Below, in pieces: positions 1 through 9,901 of a stretch of 23,133 bases of DNA (position 1 is the stretch's first letter; each line of letters begins with the position of its first letter). Below the pieces are notes generated by a model, which ran no database searches, was not told where the DNA came from, and saw only the letters and a list, made by a program, of their open reading frames with translations. Origin of the DNA: Ectocarpus siliculosus (lineage: Eukaryota; Sar; Phaeophyceae; Ectocarpales; Ectocarpaceae); the NCBI GenBank assembly GCA_000310025.1, contig FN649726.1, forward strand, positions 3,023,403-3,046,535, written 5' to 3'. Both the position numbers and the translations under genes were made by a program.

Positions 1-302
1 CCCCCGGCCCCGGGGGTTTCTTGTTCCCCCCCCCCCCGCCCCCGGCGGCGGGGCCCCGGATCCCCGACAAGGGTCCCCCCACCCCGGGGGGCCCCCCGCG
101 GGCGCCTCCCGGTTCCGCCCCTCCCAAGTGCACGCGTCCCACCATGACCCCTGTCCCCGGTGGGTTTCCCAACACCCCCCCCCCGCCGCCGTCAGGGAGA
201 CCGCCCCCGGGGGCGGCGGGTGGCACGGCGGTGGGATTCCACCCGGGCCCCACGCCCAAAACGCCTCCGCCGCCGCCGCCGCAGAGCCCACCGCCGTCGG
301 CA
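1..302. other. Suspected low-quality sequence at the left edge
   Basis: This stretch is dominated by runs of C and G and begins just beyond an 11-C tract (303-313). It has the same homopolymer-inflated look as the demonstrably noisy blocks around the N gap at 10849-10948. The minus-strand frame of the PTPS-like gene stays open through it but reads almost only Gly and Pro. I infer that these bases may be read-end noise; no second copy is in the window to prove it. Confidence 0.4.
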
Positions 303-3300
303 CCCCCCCCCCCGCACGCGGTGTGAGGGGGCAGGTCGTTCACCCCCATGTCCATGTGGCTGTGGTGGCTGTAGATGCCACCGCCGGGCGTGGGCGTGGT
401 GTCCATCTTGCTCGAGTAGCCGCTGAAGGTGATGCTGCAGCCCTCCTCCTTGTTGTTGTTGCCGCTGCTGTCTTCGAAGCAGCCCCTTACTCTGCGGGCT
501 GTTCTGAAAGGGGGGTCCTGGATCATGTCTTCGGACGGCGGGACTTTCCCTCGGTAGGTCGCCTGGATATCGTAGGTCGTATGTTTTTGGCGGTGACGTT
601 TTCGGTTGTTGTTGTTGTGGTGGTGGTGGTGGTTGTTGTTGTTGGCATCGCCGGGTGGTGGGGAAGGTAGCCAAGAACCACGCAAGACAGGCAAAGGAAC
701 ACGGGCAGCATAGGTACGGGGCAAGCAAGCAGACATGGGCGGTGTTTTAGACAATTAAATTTGAAGGAGGAGAGGAAGTTGGACGTTCTGTCTGTCAGGA
801 GACAGAACCGAACCGAAACACACGGGTGATGCCATGGTGACAGGATTTGCCTATTGAACTAACTGTCGGCGGTCCCAAGATCAACACCAATCCACAGTCG
901 GCCGCACTCCAAGCGGCAGCAGCAGCAGCAGCAGCAGCAGCAGAAATCCCTCCAACTACAACGCGCACACCCCACTTCATGTCATGACTTATCTGGATCA
1001 TACGAAAAAGCAAGAACTTGATTGATGGAACACGGGAGACCTCTCCTCGCTCAACCCTGATCCCAATTCACTCCGTCCCCTACCGTCCATCGCCCCCCCC
1101 CCCTCTCAACAAAACCGCCGCGACGACACCACCAGCAAAAACAGCGTCCACCCACACACCTCCTGTCTTGGAAGCTCGGCCACCGATACGTCTATCTCCG
1201 TGACCCCTCTCGAGTGGAGGTACGGGAGGGTGAACTCGCGCAGCAAGCGGGAGAACAGGAAGTGCGACAGCTCCTCGGCGGTGGAGTGCACCAGCGGCAG
1301 CAAGGGGCAGTCATCCTGGACCGCAGCAAGCAGGTCCGTAGGCAGCAAGCAGCACAGGGGGGGGGGGGGGGGGGGGTCTCCTGTAACCGACAGTACGAGT
1401 ACGACGACATAGTGCGTTGTTCTGCGGCATTCGCCGTGATTATGAAAGAGGGTTGGTGCACCCTGGAGGGGTTGGTACCCTAGGGGGTCCCGCCCCCCGC
1501 AGATTGTACAGACGATCGTCTCTACAACGTGCAGCAGACAGCCAATGCCGCCATTGAAACCCTGAAAGACGTGCAAGCATCCACGTTCACGCACTCCAAC
1601 GGTCGTATCGTGTTGTCCGCTCGCCCGTGCCGCTGCACAAACACACCAACGAGACAGAGAAAGCATGGCAACACAACAAACGCCCGGCGCAACTTCGATT
1701 TACTGATGTCTGGAGCAGTAACGTCAGGCATCTTGAATCAAGCAACCAAGCACAACACGCGAGAAAGTCAGTAAGCGAAGGAAGGTAGGCCGGTCGGTGC
1801 TTTTTCCTGTCCGGTCTCGATCTTCGAACTTCATTCTTCCGCCGCTGGTCCTATCTACATCCAGCGATGTCGACAAGGTTTAGGTTTCGGGTTCTCCCTC
1901 GGGGGAGTGTCGCCATCGACATCCATCTAGCTACTATCTCCCGGAGCCATGCGGCGTTGGTAGATACTTGGACTGCCTACGCAAACAGTAAATTAATAAA
2001 AGCGAATATTACGACAAGAGACCAGGGAGGGGGCACGCAGACCGTAACCCTAACCCCAATATAGCCGATTCTATGCCATATTCAGTATGTTTGCTTACTT
2101 GGAAAAACCTGCGCAGACTACCGGGGGGAATCGATGCCTATTTCATCACACGTCACGTCAAGTGGCAAGAAATTTACATGACAACGTGGGTGTGTGCGTA
2201 CACGGTGAAAAACACAAGTACGTCGTGCAAATAAAAAACAAAAAACAAATCATTTTGTGTGAGCACGTGTGCACACGAAGCAACGCAGGTAAAGACGTCG
2301 AATCACACAACGGACGAACTCCCTTTTCTCACCCGCGGAAGCACGAAAGTTGCCCCGTCCTGGCAAACAATCACCACCTGTCGGGGGGAACAACGCCCAT
2401 CACGCACGCGAGCACTTGAGACTGACCACGTCTTCATCGTCCAGACGGCTATTTTTCTGTGTAGCGCGGTCGATGATGCTATAACAACAAATCTGGCAAC
2501 AGGTCAGCCAAGCTGCTTTTTTACGTGGTCGGTGTCGACGGAGGAAACACGCGGATGCACACACGCCTTCTGTTATTGCTACGACATCTGTCGCTAACAC
2601 GGAGAGCAGCATAGCCTCGCCCATGCCGCCCCCTCACGGGGTCCCGAATCGTGGCCTTTCGAAGCATCTTGTGTTTTCAACAGCACTGAGACTGACGTCT
2701 TCTTCATTGGCCAGCCGGTTAGTTAGCGAGGTCGATGCTAATAAATAAGAACACGCGCACGGCGGTTGGACCCACAACGACACGACATCGAAATCACACA
2801 TACATATTATGTACACTTTTTGCACGGTTACCTGAGAGCCCGTGAGGGTGATCTCGAGAGCGTCACTCTCCATGGGGCACAGAAACCGCTCGTTGAGCCC
2901 CTTGCACAGCTTCCGCATCACCTGTGTGATACGCGCGGGACAAAAAATGAAAGCAACCACGCCAACACAAACCGCACGCACGCACGCATCGCGTTGCGAC
3001 CGAAACACATGGTGCAGTTAGTGGGGAGCAGGTCAGTCAGCACGAACAAAAGTCACCCTCTTCTGGCGTCCGTTTGTTTTGTTTGTCTGTCCCCCCCCGT
3101 GTCTTGGAGGTTGGAGACTAACCCACGCGTACGTACAACGGGGCAGAAAAATCGCTGTGCCATCCAACGGGTTCGTTCGTTATTGTCTGTCGGTGTGGTT
3201 GCTGCTGCATCCCGCTGTACACAGAGAAGAACAAGGCGAGAAAATCTATCCCAACACGTGCATGCATGCCACAGGGCCGCCGCCAGCACGGGGTTTGTAT

Positions 3301-4307
3301 ACCTTACCTTCTTCACAATCCCGAAATCCACCACGTAGCCGTCCTCGCAAACCTGCAAACATCAGGAAACAGAAAAACATCCACCGACGGCGGGTTGTAT
3401 CGCAATCAGCACGGTACAAAAACGGAGGGCAGGAGGTATGGGTTTCGTCGCCGTGCTCTCACATTACGTTACAATACATTACTTAACATTAAATTTCACT
3501 ACATTACATGCATCATTACGTAAATGCATACATCACTACGTAACACTACATATTACAATATATATATCACACTACATAACACTACACTACACACTGCAGT
3601 ACACTATGTAAGTACATGCATCATTACGCTAAACTACATTACACTAAATCGCAGTACATTACACTAAAGAAGTAGAGGTACATCACATTTACACTACACA
3701 TTGCAGCTGGGAGGGAACCGACTGCCGAAAGGGTCGCTCGCCGCGCGGAACGACAAGAACAACCAGAGCAAGAGGAGAGGCCACCCCACCCCCCAACCCC
3801 CCCCGTTCCCGGCGTGGGTCTTCCCTTCCCTTCCCTTCCCATGTTTTAAATAGTTTCTCCTGGGTATACGACTCCCCAAGGCATCTATCTTCGTCCGCGG
3901 TCTGGCTTGGCTGCCTGGCTGCTGCAGCCGCGGCGATTTTTTTCGGGTTCGCGCAGCAATGCGCAATTACCACCAATACAATTGCTTCGGAAAACCCCGA
4001 AATGTGTGAAAATCTACAAAAAAACAACCTCTCAACAGTAATTCCGATATCCGTGTCGGGAGACAAAGACAGCCCAACCGGTGCATCGCCTTCCCCGACA
4101 CCCCTCTAACATTCCCAACCGCTCCCCCCCCCCCCCCCCATCCTGAGCGGGACGTAGCACGGGGCCGGCCCCTCCAGCCAGCCAGCTTCGCTCTCCCCCC
4201 GTATAAACTCAACACCGAAGGCTCTTTTAACTCTTGTCGCACGAAGCATACAGTACCCCTCCACACACGAACGCCTAAACAAAACAAAAAAAACTCTCCC
4301 GCTCTCC

Positions 4308-4350
<43 letters not shown>

Positions 4351-5987
4351 CTCCCCCCTGAGCCGCACGCCGCACGAGTAGTTGTGCCCGTGCAGGCGCT
4401 CTCTGAACCCATCGAAGGCCACGAAGTGCGACGAGCTGAACTTGAAGTCCTCCTTGGCGACGTAGACCTCGAACCGCTCCGGCGCGGGAGCGGCGGCAGT
4501 AGCGGCAGCGGCGGCGGCGGCGGCGGCAGATTCTGCTCCTGCTGCGGCGGCTTCTGCGGCGGTGGCGGTGTCGTTGTCACCTCCCCGGCGTGCTGTCGGC
4601 CGCGAGGCAAGGCAGGACGAAATGCAGGCAAGAAGATGGGAGACGCCAACGAAAGGGGCGGGGGGGGGGGGGGGGCGTATGCCTTGGCGGTTAGATCGCC
4701 GACCGCAGGGGGAGGGGGTGCCAAACAGTTGGGTCGCAAAAAACTAAAAATCAGGGTCGTACGCTCGTTCGCCGCAGCGGAAAATATAGCATAATAGCAA
4801 AACGTGGTGGCCCAAGACCAGGAGCATGCGTGCAGAGCGCCCAAAGTCATGACCGAAAAATCGACAAAGCATAAACCGGTCGAACGCACCGTACGAGTGT
4901 GGGGTGTGTCCATCGGAGGGTTTCAAAATCCCCATTTTTTTCCAGCGCATGGACAAGAATGGAAGGTATGAACCCTTTCATATCATCACAAGAAAGGGCA
5001 CGCCGCGGGCAGTGTCTAGACGACCTCTTTATCCTTTTGCTTTTTCGTGCCTTCCACGGCTTCAGGCTTCTAGGGTTGACCCACGTCGGCTACGGGGTGG
5101 ATCGATCTCCCATGTCCTCCGAAAAAAAAGAATTCAACCTCGCCACCCCCACCGCCAAAAAAGGCAAAGATCTGTGTGTGTGCAGCCTAGCCGGGCACTT
5201 ACGACAAGGTCTAGGTTTGCAGGTGGGGGGGGGGACAGAGACTATGCCCGAGGAACACGAGAGGCAAGTAGCTGCGTTCGCTATTTTTGTCATATGGCCT
5301 AAAGGGGAGTATTTCTTATTACGTCTTTCGCGGTGAGTGGACAACCGGATATCTATGTTGATTGGGGAAACATACACCTAATCCAGGAAAAATCTATATC
5401 CTAAGTAGGAGGTAGCTGCTGCTCATAAGCGCTGGTGCACGACCCTCCCCCCCCGGCCTACTGCCAACACGCATCATGTCTCAGAGAGAGAGAGAGCGAG
5501 ACAGAGAGGGGCAGAGAGAGAGAGAGAGAGAGGAAGACGCACGAGTCACCTGTCGCATGTGGTTTTCGCTTTGAGGCCTTGGTCGGTGAGGGGCTCTCAC
5601 CGTTGCCTCCTCCTCCTCCGTCCCCGGGGCCGCGGCCGTCTCTGACGCTGCTGCTGCTGCTGCTGCTGCTGGTACCGTCCTTGCCCCTCAACCTCGTCTT
5701 CCGAACCAGCCGGCCACTCTGCTTGTCGAGCGCCATGAGGTCCGCCATGAGCGTCACGTACTCCTTGAGAGGCCGTGGGCAAGGCCTGATCTGCCCGACG
5801 CCGCCGACCTTTGGTTTTTGTAGCGCAGGGGGTGAAAAGAAAAAAAAACAAAAACAGGGAGAACAACGAGGCGTTAGCACCCGGGCTACAGAGCGATAAT
5901 CCTCGATCCCTCTGGTTGACAGGTCGGGGGGTTGAGCTTTGTGCACTCACTTACGAACAATAATTTGCCAACCCGATGCTCATCCAT
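1..5987 (-). CDS. 6-pyruvoyl-tetrahydropterin synthase-like protein, PTPS-III type (8 exons, 3' end outside window)
   Basis: Pterin-fold enzyme of the PTPS/QueD family. PTPS-III members convert dihydroneopterin triphosphate to 6-hydroxymethyl-dihydropterin for folate synthesis; that activity is inferred here. Exons: 5987-5955, 5790-5550, 4592-4351, 3352-3308, 2921-2832, 2377-2333, 1315-1160 and 562 to the left edge. All have GT-AG borders and compatible phases. The ATG at 5987 is followed after 11 codons by a strong GTAAGT donor. Residues 1-130 are a low-complexity N-terminus (Ser, Gly and Ala runs). The PTPS domain spans about 131-290: zinc ligands H147, H159 and H161 (LHGHNY), E156 in the E-x2-HGH motif, YVVDFG at 178-183, STAEEL at 243-248, and the probable pterin-binding E279. 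Where typical enzymes have L-D-H-K, this has L-N-E-R (196-199). After residue 290 comes an extension of at least 180 residues, increasingly Gly/Pro-rich; its last 100 or so codons lie in doubtful sequence. Confidence 0.85.
917..943. repeat. (CAG)9 microsatellite
   Basis: Nine uninterrupted CAG units inside the last visible intron (1159-563) of the PTPS-like gene. Not coding in the spliced model. Confidence 0.9.
1357..1376. repeat. 20-nt poly-G tract (poly-C in the PTPS-like gene's sense strand)
   Basis: Twenty consecutive G on the + strand. It lies in the intron just upstream of the acceptor at 1317-1316, so in the transcript it forms a C-rich pyrimidine tract ahead of exon 7. Confidence 0.9.
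3463..3705. repeat. Imperfect ACTAC/ATTAC minisatellite
   Basis: AT-rich array of short units such as CACTACATTACA, CATTACGTAA and ACACTACACTAC, repeated irregularly for about 240 nt. It sits in the 998-nt intron between exons 3 and 4 of the PTPS-like gene and contrasts sharply with the GC-rich surroundings. Confidence 0.75.
4124..4139. repeat. 16-nt poly-C tract
   Basis: Sixteen consecutive C in the intron between exons 3 and 4 of the PTPS-like gene. Confidence 0.85.
4311..4346. repeat. (TC)18 microsatellite at a splice donor
   Basis: Eighteen TC units on the + strand. On the minus strand the tract follows the GTAAG donor of PTPS-like exon 3 (exon ends at 4351) and reads as (GA)n from the first bases of the intron. 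Confidence 0.9.
4660..4675. repeat. 16-nt poly-G tract
   Basis: Sixteen consecutive G, about 65 nt upstream (minus-strand sense) of the acceptor of PTPS-like exon 3, giving a C-rich stretch before the splice site. Confidence 0.85.
5482..5532. repeat. Interrupted AG dinucleotide repeat
   Basis: Two AG arrays (about 5482-5495 and 5513-5532) separated by a short interruption, just inside the intron after PTPS-like exon 2 (exon ends at 5550). It parallels the GA tract beside the exon 3 donor. Confidence 0.8.
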
Positions 5988-7300
5988 TTTTATTAGTTGC
6001 TGTGTAGAAGAACTGGTACATAATTAACAAGACAAACAAGCGCAGAAGAAGTAAGGCGTGGGGCTGTAGGCGGGTGAGCTGACGTAGGAGATGCTTCAGA
6101 GATGGTACTCCAATCGTATGCATAGGCCTAGGCCAGAACGTACGGTAGAAGGAACCCGACAACACTTAGTTTCTGACTGTTTTCTTTCCGACCACCAAAG
6201 ATGCAGCCGCTCCCTCTCGTGGTATAACTGCAGTGTACCATGCATGTATGCACATGCGTGGGGGTGGGGTGGGGAGACCTATCCCGCTTGCTTGTCGACA
6301 TCATCACCGCCAAAAAAATGCTGTACCTCGTACTATAGCTGGTCACTAATTATGTACCAGGATACCAGGATGATGCGACTTGTCTGGTATCCCGGCTGTC
6401 GCGGCAATTCTTTCTTTGACAGCGAGATAACTCATTGAATTCTGGGCATGGCGTTTGGGTCTGCTACATTTCAGTCCACCACACGTGCACACACATGGTA
6501 CACCGAATCTTGATATGTACATAATGTTGCATGTAATTTATGCATACGCTGTGCACATGTATATACAGGTCCCTTCGTTTTCTCGCTATGCCCGATTTTC
6601 CCGTGATAATAGCGTACAATGTAGAGACGATGCAAAGAGTGTGGTCCTCTTGTATCCACACGAGAGGGTCGAGGGGGCCGTTGCCACACGACCCTCTAGC
6701 ATCACACCGGAACCACGACTGCTCTGTGCGGCGGTAGACGTCAACATGTTTATCAAACACAACGAGTCACTTGGGGTACAACATGCATGTATGTACCATA
6801 CATGTACTGCTCAACTGCTACCTTATCCGACGGCGGCGTATCCTCGAGCGAGGCGAGAACATACGACACATACATACGCGAACAAACATGTACGTAGCAA
6901 GCACTGCATGTGGAGATGGATGTGAGAGGAGTGTGGCACAAGCCTACGTTCGTATACCCTCGATCTTCCCGAGAGGCTCGCACGTGTCGTGTTTTCACTT
7001 TACTTCGCCTTTGGAGCAGGTTGCCTGGGGGGTCTCTGTATCATGAATGAACAACGTTTTGGCGTCACGTGTACATACGTTGTTGGAAACCAACCAGAAT
7101 CTTTTCTTTCTTGCAATAACCGCTGCAAACCCGTTGCGTACGCGGTTGCGTGAAAGCCAGCCACTCTGTGTGCGGACGGCACTTCTCCCTTCGCGCTTTG
7201 GTCGCGGGGGCGGGGGGCGTGTACGAATCGTGCAGAGGGGTCATACGAGCGAGTTAAACGGTCTCCCTTGGGAGCCAGCCCTGGGCCGTCTATTCTCCCT
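5988..7300. other. Intergenic stretch, no gene recognised
   Basis: Region 5' of the PTPS-like gene and presumably holding its promoter. All six frames give only short readings without domain-like segments. It is rich in ACATGCATGTATGTAC-type alternating and palindromic sequence (for example 6782-6806), but I recognise no defined promoter element. Confidence 0.5.
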
Positions 7301-7309
7301 CAATAACCG

Positions 7310-7402
7310 ACATACACAGGCTGTTCGTGAACCCCCGGTTCCACACAACGTGGACGATCTTGTCGCCCAGCAATCGATCCAGCATAGCTCGGCTAAACAG
7401 AG
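7310..7402 (-). other. Possible short exon or ORF remnant, unknown
   Basis: After a long pyrimidine-rich CTG/CTA tract ending in TTTAG (about 7403), the minus strand reads a GC3-rich segment containing MLDRLLGDKIVHVVWNRGFT. It stops in frame about 25 codons after the Met. It could be the last exon of a gene on this strand, possibly linked to the BED-finger segments upstream, or chance. No family recognised. Confidence 0.2.
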
Positions 7403-7659
7403 TCAAGCAGCAGCAGTAGCAGTAGCAGCAGCGGTAGCGGTGCCAACTCGCTGCGGGGAGCGTTGCTAGGCCGCAAGGGGACCGACTCCGACGGCGGCGG
7501 GCGCAATTTCAAGGTCTCGCCGCAGCAACAACAGCAGCACGACTCAATGATGTGTATATCCTCGTGGGCGCTGCGCAATTCCCACGCCGTACCCGTCGCA
7601 TTCGACCCGCACCCCGCGAAAACACCACGCTGCTGCTGCGCGGCGAGCGAGGTTCAATT

Positions 7660-7740
7660 CCAGTACGTGGGGCCACCTCTCTCTGCGAGAGGCTCCCAAA
7701 AGTCGGCCACATGTTCGAGATTCAATTTCGCCTGTCTGTG
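7660..7740 (-). pseudogene. Degenerate second BED-finger-like segment
   Basis: Minus-strand reading with CGRLLGASRRERWPH: a Cys, 13 residues, then His, the same spacing as in the intact finger at about 8050-7950. The first Cys of the expected C-x2-C is a Ser codon (TCT at 7720-7718), one base from TGT. It is in a different frame from the upstream finger, so it is either another exon or a frameshifted remnant. Further along (7620-7540) the GAATTGCGCAG word of the first finger recurs, which may mark a third decayed copy. Confidence 0.3.
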
Positions 7741-7793
7741 GGCTGTGGGCGCAGCAGGTCTACACTACCAACTACAGCGAGCGAGAGCCCGCT

Positions 7794-8093
7794 TCAAAGC
7801 AGGGAGCAATTCACACCGGCATCCGGCATGGAGATGCACTCGGTGCAAGAGGGCGAGATGCGAAAACGTGGATGCTGTGTTCGTCTAAGAACCACCATGG
7901 CCGGCAGCAGCGTCCGACTTTTTGTCAACAACTCGGACACACATAGGCTTCGGAAATCTCTTACCCCGAGGATATGCTGCGCAATTCTCCTAGGCGCGCC
8001 CGTGTACACCGTTGAGCAACTCTTGCACCTCCAACGAGGATTCGGTCCACTCCTGAGGACGTCCACAGCACTCCACTCGCCTGATCTGGTCAT
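7794..8093 (-). CDS. BED-type zinc finger protein fragment (hAT transposase-like), possibly a pseudogene
   Basis: From the ATG at 8093 the minus strand reads about 99 codons. The key segment is WRCKSC, 13 residues, H, 10 residues, C (RWRCKSCSTVYTG, then RRIAQHILG). C-x2-C-x13-H-x10-C is the spacing of BED zinc fingers in hAT-family transposases and domesticated relatives, which bind DNA. No catalytic RNase H-like core or C-terminal dimerisation domain is visible, so this is a fragment, one exon of a larger gene, or a relic. After the finger the reading becomes unremarkable and ends at 7794. A GTAAG follows the ILG codons (about 7968), so the finger exon may end there. An overlapping + strand reading (7552-8136) shows no recognisable features and I treat it as a shadow. 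Confidence 0.45.
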   Translation of the reverse strand: MTRSGEWSAVDVLRSGPNPRWRCKSCSTVYTGAPRRIAQHILGVRDFRSLCVSELLTKSRTLLPAMVVLRRTQHPRFRISPSCTECISMPDAGVNCSLL

Positions 8094-9901
8094 CGTGCAA
8101 GAAGCAGAGGCAATTTGTTGCCAGCATTGGGTTTGAGCTGAAAGAGCGGGGGTGCGGGGGGGGGCTGACAAAATAGCCAGAGCTACACGCGGGCTAATAA
8201 CGTTCCCAACAGAAACATGCGCAGCCGAAGAGGAAAATTCTTAATCTGACACCAGCTCTGCGCCGAGCTCCTAGCAGGCTTCCGTTGTCCGCTTTTCCTC
8301 CCTCCTTCGCGGATACAGATCCCTCCCTGGCTGCAGGAGGGAATCATTTGATGCCGTTGACCGAGCTTGACACGCAGCAGCAGATAATTTAGTCAGAGCC
8401 TCGAGAAGACCATAGACTAAACTTCCAGTAACTGCACCGCCATAGACCAAGCCTATTGAGCGGAAGATGCGATTCTACGACCCGCTTGCCACGTCCATGC
8501 GAACCTGATCAATGGGATTTCCTTATCCCGTAGACAGAGAGCAGCAAGCGGCCAGCCGTTCACCGTTCACACGACGGCCACGGCGCGCGAGGGTGTACCA
8601 ACAGCAAAGAGCGACCAGTAATGTGTAATGTGGCCGTGGTTCACATGTACGGCGCCCCCCTACCCTCTCTGACCATCGCGTAGACCCCACCCACACTGCT
8701 GTCTCATTCACAGCACAACCATTGCGGTTTCGTGCGCTGGAGGCGCTACTGTCGCTGTGTTGTGCGCTACACATCAATAGTTGACCCTGTCAAGGCCCCG
8801 GACGAACGAAAGGTAAGTAAATCCTGTTATTTTCGTGCACAGACTTCGGGTAAAAAACAACCCACCAGGTACATAGAAGTAGATACCTTTGTTTTGTGCA
8901 CGCCTATGCATACTACTGTAGAAAAAGCTGCAGCTACAACACTGCTGTGTGCATAAACGGCAGCGAATAAATAGTACCAAGTGGTATTAAATAGACAAAC
9001 GCAACAATACCTTACCGTAGTCGACACAAGATAGCTCACTCCGGGAACAACGTTTTCGCTTTTGAAAAAAATGTCACCCGGTGCGTGCTGTCTTGTGTGG
9101 GGGGTGTGCTATCTTGTGTACAGTAGACCCGGTGATATACTGTAGGGCATGTCGCGGGTGCCAAGAAGCCAAGAAGGGGGTGTGATAACCAAGGGGGTGT
9201 GACATCACTACCGCATGCTTGCAGGGATCGAAGTTGTGTACTTAGGAGTAGAACCTAGGGGGGGTGTTAGCATCGCCTGTAGAGAAATAGAATTACTTGA
9301 TTTGATACCTTGCCTGTAAGAACTACCGCGCAATGGTGCCGCACTTACTTGTAGGGCGCGGGGAATTGGTACTGAGGTGATATTGTATGTAGCGCTGATA
9401 CTTCATGCTGACTCCATCAACAGACAGCCTGGCGTCTTAACAAACATACCAGTCTGAACGAATGCCACTCCAGTGGTAGGTACTTTTCTCGCGTTTTTGA
9501 CTTCTTGCTCTCCCAATTTCCCTGCCGTCCATGATTTTGTCCGTCTGTCCCCCAGTCTAATGCTCCAGAGCTACGCGTGCATGTCCCATCGTCTCAAAAC
9601 GCAGCTGCTCTTGGAAACTAGGTACACATTTTCCTTGGGACTCCACCTGGTTCTCCCTCGGAGCGGTGGTGACTCCCCGCGTCCTCATACACCTACAACC
9701 CACCTCGCGCTCCCACCCGCTAGCCCGCCCGCCCGCTACTTACGACAATCGGGGCAGCAGGGTAGTAGTGGGGGTGTCGAGGGGCAGCCGGGCCCTGCCG
9801 GTGACGAAGCCAGCAAGGGAAAACCAGAGGATGTCCTCCGCGCTGGGCAACGGCGTGTCCAGCAGCAACGCCCAACAGCAACCTCCCGGGTGGCTTTCAC
9901 G
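8094..9901. other. Intergenic stretch upstream of the EsV-1-7 gene
   Basis: No coding region supported. It should hold the promoter and 5' UTR of the EsV-1-7 gene. The frame of that gene is open back to about 9473, so an upstream start cannot be excluded, but 9473-9900 has no domain character. It contains the inverted-repeat cluster at 9024-9144 and a direct repeat of AAGGGGGTGTGA at 9174 and 9191. Confidence 0.5.
9024..9144. repeat. Nested inverted repeats (possible MITE end or hairpin)
   Basis: ACACAAGATAG (9024-9034) is matched by its exact reverse complement CTATCTTGTGT (9109-9119). Directly abutting, TACAGTA (9119-9125) pairs with TACTGTA (9138-9144). A near copy of the right arm (CTGTCTTGTGTG) lies at 9088-9099. 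No target-site duplication or transposase was identified. Confidence 0.5.

Noticed and set aside
192-728. Minus-strand frame rich in Gln, Pro and Arg over the left end
   Set aside because: Shadow of the PTPS-like exon 8, whose reading frame is fixed by phase from exon 7 and by the ATYRGKV end of the domain.
2044-2060. Telomere-like CCCTAACCCC
   Set aside because: A single copy inside an intron, not an array.
7655-7668. GGTTCAATTCC resembling a tRNA T-arm
   Set aside because: No pairing arms; it lies within the finger-like segment.
7552-8136. 194-codon + strand open frame
   Set aside because: No domain or splice support; it is antisense to the BED-finger segments, whose Cys/His spacing is specific.
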